Positions 46,100 to 56,403 of a DNA stretch of 64,000 nt are shown piece after piece. The notes under the pieces are model-generated. The model was not told the origin of the DNA and searched no databases. It saw nothing but the letters and a program-made list of their open reading frames with translations. Each line of letters opens with the position of its first letter. The first letter of the stretch is position 1. The stretch lies in contig NC_092048.1 in the NCBI RefSeq assembly GCF_003086295.3, positions 110,128,276 through 110,192,275 of the forward strand, written 5' to 3'. The stretch is from Arachis hypogaea (lineage: Eukaryota; Streptophyta; Magnoliopsida; Fabales; Fabaceae). A program made the position numbers and the translations under genes.

Positions 46100-47436
46100 A
46101 TGACAGAAGCAAGGAGAGGAATCCCTACCTTCTGTGAAACTGACGAAAGAACTCTTTGAAGGTTAAGAAGAGAAGAAAGAGGGAACGACATTGTTGGAGA
46201 AGAGGATTCAGAGGAAGAGTTCCAAGAGATGGAGGAACACTCAACAAACCCAATAAATCCACCAGTAGGAGTGGCCAACAACAATGGTCAACCACCTCAG
46301 AGGAGAATTTTGGCTTCTTATGCATTTGCAAATCCTAGACATTGTGGAAGTAGCATCCTTACCCCAAATGTCAATGCAAATAACTTTGAATTGAAGCTAT
46401 AACTCATCACTTTGGTACAAAACAACTGCTCCTCTGGAGGAGGGCCACTTGAAGATCCAAACCAACACTTATCCACTTTTCTGAGAATTTGTGATAATGT
46501 CAAATCCAACGGTGTGCATCCAGAGACATATAAATTGCTGCTGTTCCATTCTCATTAAGGGACAAAGCTGCTCAATAGCTTGAAACCTTTCCACAAGGAA
46601 GCATCACTACCTGGGAGGATTTAGTGAATAAATTTTTGGCCAAGTTCTACCCCCCTCAAAGGATCATCAGGCTCAAGACTGAGGTGCAAATCTTCACACA
46701 AATAGATGCTGAATCTCTCTATGAGGCATGGGAGAGGTACAAGGCCCTTATTAGAAAATGTCCCCCTGAGATGTTTAATGAATGGGACATCCTTCAAAAC
46801 TTCTATGAAGGTTTGACTATGAAGGCTCAAGAAGCATTAGATCATTTAGCAGGAGGCTCCTTACAATTGATGAAGACAGCAGAGGAAGCTCAAAACCTCA
46901 TTGATATGGTGGCAAACAATCAATACTTCTTTGGCCATCAGAGATAATGCCAACCATCACAAAGGAAAGGAGTGCTAGAGTTGGAAGGAGTGGACACAAT
47001 CCTAGCTCAACACAAGATAATGCAGCAGCAAATCCAACAATAATTTGAGCAAATGGCTAAAAAGATTGATAGCCTCCAAGTTGCAGCAGTAAACACAAGC
47101 CAACCATCAACCACATGGGGGCAGAATGAAGAGAGTCAAGAAGATCAGCAGCAAGAACAGATTCAATATGTGAACAACCAAGGCTCTGGCCAAAATGAAG
47201 TTTATGGTGACACCTACAATTCCTCTTGGAAGAACCATCCAAACCTAAGATGGGGAGATAACCACACTCAAAACTAACAACCGTGGCAAAGAAATTCAAA
47301 CCAAAACAACTCAAGAAACAACCAAAACAACAACCAGCAAAACACAAACCACAATCCATATAGAAAACCCCAAAATAACCACCCAAATTCCAGCTACTAT
47401 CCACCCAATAATCAAACCACTAACCAAAACACCTAC
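46100..47436 (+). pseudogene. gag: Element D gag, first part
   Basis: ATG 46100 (MTEARRGIPTF). Athila gag core: NANNFELKL, LEDPNQHLSTFLRICDNVKSNG, then after a frame change FLAKFYPPQRIIRLKTEVQIF, LYEAWERYKALIRKCPPEMF and AEEAQNLIDMVANNQ. The Asn/Gln-rich tail (SWKNHPNLRWGD) reaches 47436. Several in-frame stops (for example near 46157, 46400, 46557, 46945) and one frameshift near 46560 show it is long dead. Confidence 0.85.
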
Positions 47437-47589
47437 TGATGCGGTATTTACAATCACACTTACTTACCGGCAAGTGCACCGGGTCGTACCAAGTAAGGGT
47501 CGATCCCACGAGGATTGATGGATTAAGCAACAATAGCGTTTGATAGGATTAGTTAAAAAAATAGAAAATAGTGTTTCACTACAAAAAAA

Positions 47590-48230
47590 TCTGGTAAAAA
47601 CGGCGGATTTTTTTGGTAATTACGGCGGTTTGAACCGCCATTATTACCAAGAATGGCGGTTTTGTAAAGCGACGTAATTCTAGGCGCCATTCTGGTTATT
47701 ACGGCGGTTTTCTGAAAACTGCCACAATTTCCTAGGATAAAGCGGCGGTTTTTGAATAGGTTAAAATGGCAGTTAAAATCGCCGTTATTTGTTGGGTTAA
47801 AATGGCAGTTTTTGGATAGGTTAAAACAGCAGTTTGAACCACCATTATTACCCTGACATAGTGGCGTTTTGGTTGGTTAAAATGGCAGTTTTTGGATAGA
47901 TTAAAACGGCAGTTTGAACCGCCGTTATTACCCTGACAGAGTGGCATTTTGGTTGGTTAAAATGGCGGTTTTTGAATAGGTTAAAATGGCAGTTTAAACC
48001 GCCATTATTACCCTGACAGAGTAGTATTTTGGTTAGTTAAAACGGCGTTTTTGAACCGCCATTTTTACCCTGACAAAGTGACTTTTGGTTAGTTAAAATG
48101 GCATTTTTGAAATACCGTTTTTACCCTGACAGTGCCATTTTTATTAGTTAAAATGACATTTCATGTTGTTTAAAATGACAGTTACAAACTGCCCTTTTTA
48201 CTGGATAAAAATGACATTTTTTATCGTTTA
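47590..48230. repeat. CACTA subterminal tandem repeat (left)
   Basis: Degenerate ~75-85 bp units with TTACCCTGACAGAGTGGC, GGTTGGTTAAAATGGCAG and AACCGCC segments, about six copies that decay inward. Similar ACGGCAGTT/AACCGCC motifs occur at 52980-53110. Such repeats are transposase-binding regions in CACTA elements. Confidence 0.75.
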
Positions 48231-49020
48231 AAAGGATAATTTTTACCGTGTTAAACAAATAATTTTTTGTTTAAAATTTCACAATAACAAGAAATCATAA
48301 CTCATCAACAAAATATTACATCTCATAAATAAAATATTAAACATAATATATAATTTTTTAGTATTGGAAATAAAAAATAATAATTCCTATACAAATAAAG
48401 TATTGAAAGTCTTAGTATGTAACTCTTAATACATCAAGTCTCTATCATAAAAAAAAATCACACTGCTCTATTATTCGCTTCAAAAGATCTACTTTCTAAC
48501 TCTTTTGACGATGGAATCTCACTTTCTTGATCCAAATCCTACAACAAAAATATAATTTGAAAACAAAATAAAAAAGAATAAATAAATAAACCATTAACTT
48601 GGAGAGCACAAAATAAATTTAAACAAAAAATGAGAATTAAGAACAACCAAACAGTAATCTTGTTTATATATCCATGTATATAACATAGTGTCCTAAATGA
48701 GCATTAAATGAGCATTAAAATGGTTTTCTCTATAAGACTCAATGCTTCCACTGATCAAAGAAAGTAGCCAATTCTACAAGGTTAGACAACAACTGTGCAG
48801 TATTTATTATCTAAACACACATTTGCTAAGCAAATCAATGAACTATAAGCAGTTGTATATGAGAATGCTAATGAAATAGCTTATATAAGTTAGTAAATGT
48901 ATTTTGCAAAATATAACATGCTAAAGCATTAGTTTCACTGTGTACCATTAGTATCGATAGCAGCGAAAATGTAGAAAACAAGAAATTAAACAGAATTTAC
49001 TGTAAAAGAGGATGAAAGGG
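48231..49020. other. CACTA interior, no feature seen
   Basis: AT-rich sequence with no exon recognised. Later exons of the RH58-like fragment would be expected here on the minus strand but are not visible. Confidence 0.5.
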
Positions 49021-49026
49021 TTTTAC

Positions 49027-49160
49027 CTTTAACCAACTCTTGTGTCTTCTCAATGTTCCTCCATGCAAGAGAGCCATGACGGTACACGACTTCTGCTCCC
49101 CCTCGACTCCAGTTGGCTTTGCTGCCAGCATCCTTGCAACTTTAGTGACCTTGCCAGAAC
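49027..49160 (-). pseudogene. Captured exon similar to DEAD-box RNA helicase 58
   Basis: 134 bp with acceptor TAGACAG and donor GTAAAA. It reads GSGK then VTKVARMLAAKPTG and CTVMALLHGGTLRRHKSWLK, matching my recollection of plant RH58 (chloroplast DEAD-box helicase). The part between GSGKT (motif I) and VTKVARML is missing, including the PTREL motif, so the join is an internal deletion of about 40 residues. A complete helicase cannot be made from what is here. Phase agrees with the exon at 49386-49484. Confidence 0.7.
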
Positions 49161-49385
49161 CTGTCTAGATTATTATAAGTAAAATAAGGTTACAGATCCA
49201 CATTAGTATTACTTCTTTAACATTGAATGTTAGGCTAACACACGGAAAGATAAGTAAACAAGGAAAAATGTTTAGCCATATGAGAATCAGTCAAAAAGTT
49301 TTCTAACACGTTAAAACTAAACCAAGGAAAAAGGAGAGAAAAGTTTGCTATCAATAAGCATACAAATTGAAAAGAGCAGAATAAC

Positions 49386-49484
49386 CTAATCTGAGCATGA
49401 AGTATACAGTCACGGCCGGAGAAAAGATGAGGCAAAGCCTCCCTCTGAACATCTATACGCATCACATATCCAATCTCTTCCATC
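49386..49484 (-). pseudogene. Captured exon similar to DEAD-box RNA helicase 58 (Q-motif region)
   Basis: 99 bp with acceptor TGTTTTAG and donor GTTATT. It encodes MEEIGYVMRIDVQREALPH then LFSGRDCILHAQ, the Q-motif region just before the GSGK ATP loop in RH58. The PTEVQREALP of the Q motif reads RIDVQREALP, and the residue before GSGK is Ile instead of Thr, so this copy has drifted. Confidence 0.72.
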
Positions 49485-49836
49485 CTAAAACAGCAACAAC
49501 AATGACTGAGTATGATTAAGCAGAGCATAAGAAAGAAGAAACTTGAAATTACCTTTGCAAAATATGGGTGGGGACATGAGGCTGGCATATATCTCGCAAA
49601 GTGGGAGAATGGTTAATAAGTGATGGTTGTGGAAGAATGCAAAAAGTGGAGGAACAAAATTTTCTGGCATATGCTTCAGAGCAAAAAGTGAAGGCACAAT
49701 AAGCATAATGTCCTCATGATCCACATCTATAAGACCACCCTCACCTATGACAGAACAGAAACACACACTAATAACTTGGTAAAAGCCATCAAAACACCAG
49801 GTTTAAATAACAGAATATTGAAACTAATATATTCAC

Positions 49837-49929
49837 CAAAGTGTGGTTCCTCAAGTTCTGACCAATTTCTCTTTTTCCTCTGGGCAACTTCCGCAGGAAC
49901 AGGAACAACATATTGGTAGTCAAACATTC
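49837..49929 (-). pseudogene. Captured exon of unknown gene (1)
   Basis: 93 bp between a CACAG acceptor and GTGAATAT donor. It encodes MFDYQYVVPVPAEVAQRKK then RNWSELEEPHFG. Not recognised. It may belong with the exon-like segment at 50052-50261. Confidence 0.4.
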
Positions 49930-50051
49930 CTGTGTAATATTGAAATAGGAAACAAAAGCAACTAGTTAACTTGCTTCTAAGGTTCTATAAAGCTAATTAA
50001 TATACATGGTGGCCACATGAAATCACCAAAATCAAGCCCATCTAAAAACTT

Positions 50052-50261
50052 CTAACCATTAAAATGATAAGCCTCAGAAACATGAGCAACAACATCAGCA
50101 CAAAGGTTTGCTTCTTTATCTGCAGATATACATTCCTCGACTTTATCATCTTCGGGTAATCCCTCACTTTCTGGTTGATCAGCTTGCCTCTCATTTTCCG
50201 TTATATTTCCAGGCACACTTCCATCAGCTTGCCTCTCAAAAACATGAGTTATATGGCTCAC
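50052..50261 (-). pseudogene. Captured exon-like segment of unknown gene (2)
   Basis: An open acidic stretch (ENERQADQPESEGLPEDDKV) with a repeated ERQADG/ERQADQ motif, ending near a GTTAGA donor-like site. No family recognised. Confidence 0.3.
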
Positions 50262-50905
50262 CTAATCACTTCTAGCAATTTGCTTTGTAGCATGCATTAC
50301 CTTCTCCAAAAGATAAGCTATCCTGTTGCTGTAAAAATTCAGAATATTCTGCTAAGACCCTATTCTCCGGATAGATTCAAGAAAACCAAAAAGAAACTAC
50401 AAAAAAGAAAGCCAAAAAAGAAACTACAAAGCAAAAAAAAAACTACAAATTACAGTTCATATATAGCATCCAGAATGAGATAAACAAACATGGTAGTTGG
50501 TCACGCATTAGATCAGTTCTTAAGTCCTTCCATTGAGACTGAAAAATCAATTATTTCTCAGATCATGGAAATAGAGATGGTTGGAAGTGAGTGTGACGGA
50601 AAAAGGTATTAGAGGATTAATAAATAAAATAGTATTCTAGGAAAGGATATTTAGATTTTATGGAGATAATGATAACTAGTGAGTAACAAAGGAAAATTAG
50701 AGTACAACTAAAATTTTCAAACACAAGTATCAAAGATCTAAAAACATAAGCCCCTAAAGTCACTAAAAGCAGTGAGACAGATAATATTATAACAACAGAA
50801 GTTAGCTTTGTTATTAGAGCAATTTAGGACCATTATCTAAGTTTATCAGAAAAATTGTATCTAATTATATAAAGTAGGTTTGGCAAGACCAAAGAAAGAA
50901 ATAAC

Positions 50906-51327
50906 CTGCCACCACCAATTTCACCCTCAAAAGTGAAAAGCTTTTCATACATTGCTGTCCAAAAAGAGAGAGACAATTAGCTAATATAAAAATATATTAA
51001 AAAGAATTACACTTTTCTTTAAGACATAAAAGTCAAGTTCGATTATAATAACTAAATAGATCTCAATGCATTACCAGAAAGCACAGGCTGAGCCTTTGCA
51101 ATGGCATCCGGTCTTCCTGATGATGCAATCTATAGTTCGCGCATCAACAATTAATGTAAGGTATATTGGCTAATCATAAGCAGGAAGGTTATGCATTTTA
51201 AAACTCAGCACAAAATCATAACTACAATCATAATAAGAACAATAACTTACAGTGACTTTTCCATTTAAAGCATCAGACCTCCCAAGAGAGACATATGCAT
51301 CAAGAATGTAATTTATCTCATGAATTT
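50906..51327 (-). pseudogene. Captured exons of an NAD-binding 6PGDH-domain/class-II aldolase-type protein
   Basis: Three consecutive exons with proper acceptors and donors: 51327-51251 (NYILDAYVSLGRSDALNGKV), 51129-51075 (IASSGRPDAIAKAQPVLS) and 50954-50906 (AMYEKLFTFEGEIGGG). The order and spacing match the NAD-binding domain of the large plant protein that fuses 3-hydroxyisobutyrate-dehydrogenase-like domains to a class-II aldolase (At1g18270-like, from memory). Introns are retained, so the piece came from genomic DNA and not from cDNA. The aldolase part is absent. Confidence 0.68.
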
Positions 51328-51717
51328 CTACAAGATAAATAAATATGTTTATGACTTGTAACAATACATCACTAAATGCAAAAGAAACATCACGTATGTG
51401 AAAAAGAAATTGAAATCACAATATCTTCAAATGACTGACTATCAGTCTATCATGAGTCATGAGAAATGAAAATATTTATAGTGGTCAAAGGGTTAATTGA
51501 TCAACTCTAATTCTAAAAGTATGAGAATGTGATGAGTTGTTAGGAACCCCTGAAGAATTAGCCCATCATATAGAGCCAAATTATCAAAGGCAGCAGTTAC
51601 CTGCCAGTTGCTTCTCCAACTTTAATAACCCATTTGATCTGAAATCCAGATAAGCAATTGACACAACAGGTAATTATAATTATAATTATCAAATTAGCTC
51701 AATTAAATTTCACTAAC

Positions 51718-51978
51718 TTTATAATTGAATCTGTCTTTTCTTTTGGCTTTCTCATTTAAGAGTGCTTCCACATCCTCTCTTGTGAACTCTATTATGCCAT
51801 AGTCTGATCCAGCATTGCTTGGTGGAGTACTACCAATAGTAAGATCATGGCCATCACCAACACCATTCACAAGTGAAGAAACTTGCCTTGATCTTCCATT
51901 AATGGGAGTCCCCACCATTGTTTCACCTCCAACTTGTTCTTGCTCTTTGTCTATTAGCATCTCATCAACCTCAAAGTT
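51718..51978 (-). pseudogene. Captured exon similar to the N-terminal region of a KIN-14-type kinesin
   Basis: 261 bp, acceptor GATTTTTTCAG and donor GTTAGT. It encodes NFEVDEMLIDKEQEQVGG at the start and IIEFTREDVEALLNEKAKRK near the end. The latter resembles the segment before the coiled coil in plant minus-end kinesins (KIN-14). No motor domain is present. Identification is from a short motif, hence moderate. Confidence 0.45.
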
Positions 51979-52549
51979 CTGAAAAAATCCTCAACCAACA
52001 CAAAAAAGAAGATCGTGCATTTTCTCAAACATGAAGACTACACTGAAAGAAACAAAAAAATGAGAGAAGGAACAAAAGAAGTCAGAAACAACTTATTGTC
52101 AGCAACTTATTTGTTGGAAGAAAAGATTACACTGTCAGCAACTGCTTCCCATACATATTGCTTATCGGATCAATGATAGAAACAACAATCTAATTGCCAT
52201 TCACATGCATATGAAACCCATTAAAAATCAGAAAAACAACAAATCAAGAGCATGCAACTAAGAAGTCACACACGCTACCTTCCCAAAACAAGAAAAGCAT
52301 AGTAGAATTTAACATCAAATTAACCAATCAAACCATCATCTACCGCCAAATCAGAACAAGAAACAGCTAAAGAATAAGAATCATTGCAAGCAAAATAAAG
52401 AGAACAGTAAGCAACCTATTTTGACTACTATGCTGTGATTTAAACCAATTTAATTAAATTTTTTCATCCAATCTAAGGCAAGCCTAAGACAATAGATCAG
52501 AATGAAATATTTTCAAGAGAACAAAGGAAAAAAGGAAGAAGAACCTACC

Positions 52550-52885
52550 TCACAAGTCTGCCGCCGGAGGAGAAACTCGCCGCACGGTAGCTCGATGGAC
52601 GAGATTGCCGCATAGGAAAACGTCGGAGGAGGAAATTGACGTTGGAGGAGACGTCGCCGGAGACGTCACAAGAGGAGACCGTTACTGAAGAAGACGTTGC
52701 CGGAGGAGACGTCACAAGAGGAGACCAGCGCCGGAGGAGATGTCGCAGGAGGAGACGTCGCTTGAGGAGACTGTTGCTGGAGGAGAAGTCGTGTGAGGAA
52801 ACTCTCGCGTGAGGAGACAACGCCGGAGGAGATCATCGTCGGAGAGGATCGTCGCCGGAGGAGATTGTGATCAGAGGAGATCACG
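52550..52885. repeat. GGAGGAGACGTCGCC minisatellite in the CACTA transposon
   Basis: About 20 degenerate copies of a ~15-bp unit (CGCCGGAGGAGACGT). The Ser/Arg-rich ORFs here on the minus strand are repeat translations. Its place at the upstream side of all captured exons would fit a promoter or leader region for a chimeric minus-strand transcript. Confidence 0.7.
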
Positions 52886-54403
52886 AGTGGCAGATATTCA
52901 ACCGTTCTCTCACAGTGGCCATCGTCTCGCATGGAACGGGAAATGAAGGCTAAGTTAAGGTTGGGGTTTTTTATACAATGTGGTAATGGCGTTTTAAAAC
53001 CGCCTGAATCCACAAAAGCCGCCATCACTTGTAAGTTAATTATGGCACCACAAAAAAATGCCATAATATTTGAATATTACGGCAGTTTTTTAGAACCGCC
53101 GTAATATTATTGCCATTTTATGTCCTTTTTTTTGTAGTGTTTGGAAGTTCAAAAGCATAAAAAATTAAAGAAGAGTTTGAAGACAGACAGGTGAATAGGT
53201 GAGGAATAAAATATGAAGAAACAGTTAAGGTTTCAGAGTTATCTATTTTCCGGATTGACTTTTCTTATTATTTTATTTTAATCATGTAAGATCTAATTTA
53301 TGGCAACTATATGTGACTAGACCCTAATTCCTTAGACCTTTCTAGTCTCCTCTAAAATTCATCAACAGCCAATTCCTTGGTCAATTAATTCCAATTAGGG
53401 GGTGAAGTTCAATTTAGTTATATGCCACAGAAATCCTAAATATCCAAACATAAAAGGATTATATGTCACGTATCCTATTAAATCCAGATAAATTAGAAAT
53501 TTAGGAGAATATGTTTTCAAGCTGTTGTTCAAGTAAAGAGCTTTTCCAAATTTTACAAGAACTCAAATAGAAAAAGGGTCATACTTCCGTTCCACCCAAA
53601 TTTATAAAATAAAGAGCGAAAACAATTCTTAAATTATAAATTCATACATAAATTTAAATAGAAAAAAAAATAATAAAATCAATCCATAGAAATAGACAGA
53701 GCTCCTAACCTTAACAATGGAGGATTAGTTGCTCATAATTGAGAGGGAAAATAAAGATTGTAAATTGGGATGGAATGGGATCCTCCTCAGGACCTCTACA
53801 AAGGAAGGAAAAGCTTCCTCCTTTTATAACTAATCCTAATAAATTTAAAACCTCATATCTAAAACTAAAAATTAAAATAATATCTTTTCCTAATTTAAGA
53901 TTTGAATTTAAATTTGAATTAATTAACAGATCTTCAGTTGATGGGTGGGGACCACTTGTTCTGTCCATTCTGCAGCTTCTAATCTGTGTTTTCTGGGCTG
54001 AAAATTGAGTTAAAATAGCCCAGAAATCGCCCCCAGCATTTTTCTGCGTTTTCTGCACGTGGCGCATGTGACGCGTCCGCGTCATCCACGCGTTCGCGTC
54101 ATTTGTGTAGATTCCAGTCCACGCGTTCGCGTCAGGCACGCGATCGCGTCATTGCGATTTCCTCCATTCCGCGCGGTTGCGTGAGCCATGCGTCCGCGTC
54201 GGTATTCGCTGGTCATCTCCTTGGCTTCTTCTCTTTCTCTGCAGAAACTCCATCAAATTCCGCCAAATGCTACCTAAAAAAACAGTATTGCACAAAACTC
54301 AAAATAGCATCCATAGTGGCTAAAATATAATTAATTCTTAATTAAACTCAACAAATTACATGCAAATTCACTAGGAAAAGATAGACAAGATGCTCACGCA
54401 TCA

Positions 54404-54441
54404 CAACACCAAACTTAAACTGTTGCTTGTCCTCAAGTAAC
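54404..54441 (-). promoter_or_regulatory. Element C hairpin and PPT
   Basis: Minus strand GTTACTTG-AGGA-CAAGCAAC (one A-C mismatch in an 8-bp stem), then AGTTTAAGTTTGGTGTTG directly before the 3' LTR. Confidence 0.7.
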
Positions 54442-55480
54442 CAACACTAATATAAGCTTAGGATGTGAATTTGCATGAGAATGAGAGTTCGATTAAGCTC
54501 ATGTCTCTTCTTATAGTGGGGTTTACAACTGCAATCCTGAATAGTTTTGGCATCTCACTTTATCCTTTGAAGTTCAGAATGATTGGCATCCATAGGAACT
54601 TAGAATCCAGATAGTGTTATTGATTCTCCTAGTTCAGTATGATGATTCTTGAACACAGCTACTTTCTGAGTCTTGGCCATGACCCTAAGCATTTTGTTTT
54701 CCAGTATTACCACCAGATACATAAATGCCACAGACACATAACTGGGTGAACCTTTTTAGATTGTGACTCAGCTTTGCTAGAGTCCCCAGTTAGAGGTGCC
54801 CAAGCACATGGTTAGGGACAGCTTGATTTAGCCGCTTAGGCCAGGATTTTATTCTTTTGGGCCCTCCTATCCATTAATCCTCAAAGCCTTGGATCGTTTT
54901 TACCCTTGCCTTTTAGTTAAAAGGGTTATTGGCTTTTTCTGCTTGCTTTTTCTTTTTTTTTTTTCTGCAAACTTTGTGTTTTTCACTGCTTTTTCTTGCT
55001 TCAAGAATCAATTTTATGATTTTTTCAGGTTATCAATAACATTTCTCTTTTTTCATCATTCTTTCAAGAACCAACAATTTTAACATTCATAAACTTCACT
55101 ATAAAAAATATGCACTATTCAAGCATGCATTCAGAGTCACAGAAAATACCACCACATTTAAGTAAATAAGACTAAAAATTAAATTCAAATTCTCATGCAC
55201 TACATCTATTCTTCTTTCTTTTTGATTTCAAGCTTAGTGGGCAATACATGAGACATCTTTCAGAATTAAAGCAATTAAGAGAAAACTAAACTAGTCCTAG
55301 GATTCTAACTAATAAAGGATCATGCAATAAACAAGACAAAGTAGCAGGAAACCAGAACATAATATAATAAAAGCGGGAAGGAATAAAAAATGAAAGGAAC
55401 TCAACCACCTTAGTTATCCGAGCGGTCGTTTTATTCTTCAGGTTGTGCTCCTTTGTGAAGATGATTTGCCTCCCTTTTGG
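54442..55480 (-). pseudogene. Element C 3' region with very short ORF3 remnant
   Basis: About 54541-55030 is the non-coding block shared with element A. At about 55485 a minus-strand ATG opens MAPKGRQIIFTKEHNLKNKT, which runs into non-conserved sequence. It sits where A has MAPKARETSKRGK and B has its ORF3, so it is read as an ORF3 stub. Confidence 0.5.
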
Positions 55481-55517
55481 TGCCATAAAAATAAACAGAA
55501 AACCTATAAGCGAAGCG

Positions 55518-55556
55518 TCAACACCAAACTTAAAGGTTTGCTTGTCCTCAAGCAAA
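55518..55556 (-). repeat. Internal hairpin-PPT copy, element C
   Basis: Minus strand TTTGCTTG-AGGA-CAAGCAAA (perfect 8-bp stem) then CCTTTAAGTTTGGTGTTGAC. A second copy of the module that adjoins the 3' LTR, ~1.1 kb away and next to the ORF3 stub. Confidence 0.65.
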
Positions 55557-55654
55557 GAAGAATTAAAAATAAAAAGAGATAAATATTAATATGAAAGAAA
55601 AATAAAAGGATAAGAGAATAAGAGAGAATTAGGATTGGGAGAGAGAGAAAACTG

Positions 55655-56200
55655 GGCGTCGCAAGCGACGCGTTCGCGTGCAGCACGCAATCGCGTCGTC
55701 GCGCATCCTTCATAATGATGCATTAGCGTCAGGCACACGATCGCGTGCCCTTGATTTTGTGCGATTCGCGCGAAGCCAGCCGCGCGCCCGCGTGACTTTC
55801 TGTTCGCATGGCTTGGGAGCCAAATTTTCATACGACGTGTTCGCGTCATGCACGCTCTCGCGTGGATGGCCATTTATGCAAATGACGCGGACGCATCGGG
55901 CACGCGTCCGCGTGACCAAATTTGTGCTTTTAGCACACATCTTGCCTCAAGCCAGCACAACTCTTTGCCCAGACACCTTTTACGTTGATTCTTCATGTCA
56001 CGCGTCCGCGTCGATGACGCGGTCGCGTGAAGTGGAAAAATCATGAATGACACACACGCATGGGGTACGCGTCCGCGTGGGCTTGTTGTGTGAAAGGCTT
56101 CATTCTGGCGCCACTCCCGCGCAACTCTCTGTCAATTTTTATTTTTTTTATGCACCCATTATTGACGCGTTCTCGTCAATGACGCTTGCGCGTCGTGTGC
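55655..56200 (-). repeat. CGCG motif cluster, internal, element C
   Basis: Many copies of CACGCG-NN-CGCGTCA-like motifs (for example GACGCGTTCGCGTGCA and CACGCGTCCGCGTGAC) spaced 20-50 bp. ORFs on both strands are repeat translations. Confidence 0.85.
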
Positions 56201-56336
56201 CTCTCTTTTTTTTTTTTAGCCTGAGGTGTTCGATTCCTGTGCTAAAATAGCTGCATGATGAACTTAATAAAAATCAACTAAATAAAAACTACTACTACGA
56301 AAAACAACTAAGAATGAAAAAGAACGATCATACCAC

Positions 56337-56354
56337 GGTGGGTTGTCTCCCACC
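56337..56354 (-). ncRNA. Stem-loop after the WDPG ORF, element C
   Basis: Minus strand GGTGGG-AGACAA-CCCACC, 6-bp perfect stem, 6-nt loop, preceded by GTCCAACTTAAGGACTTTAA and AAAAGTGCTT. Confidence 0.62.
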
Positions 56355-56403
56355 AAGCACTTTTAGTTAAAGTCCTTAAGTTGGACATGTTGTGAGCTTC
56401 TTG

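Larger units (their letters stand above)
47577..53139. mobile_element. Non-autonomous CACTA (En/Spm) transposon carrying host gene pieces, 5563 bp
   Basis: Ends CACTACAAAAAAA (47577) and, reversed, CACTACAAAAAAA (53139), flanked by TTT on both sides, the 3-bp duplication expected for CACTA elements. The homologous LTR at 58431-59830 supplies the empty site with one TTT. Subterminal ACGGCGGTTT/AACCGCC repeats mark both ends. The interior has no recognisable transposase. It carries several exon-like segments from unrelated plant genes, all on the minus strand. Confidence 0.9.
47437..54403 (-). repeat. Element C 3' LTR, split by a CACTA transposon
   Basis: LTR parts 47437-47576 and 53140-54403 align with the other LTR (58431-59830). 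The join at GTGTTT/GGAAGTTC corresponds to uninterrupted GTGTTTGAAAGTTC near 58580. CGCG cluster at about 54055-54205. Confidence 0.92.
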
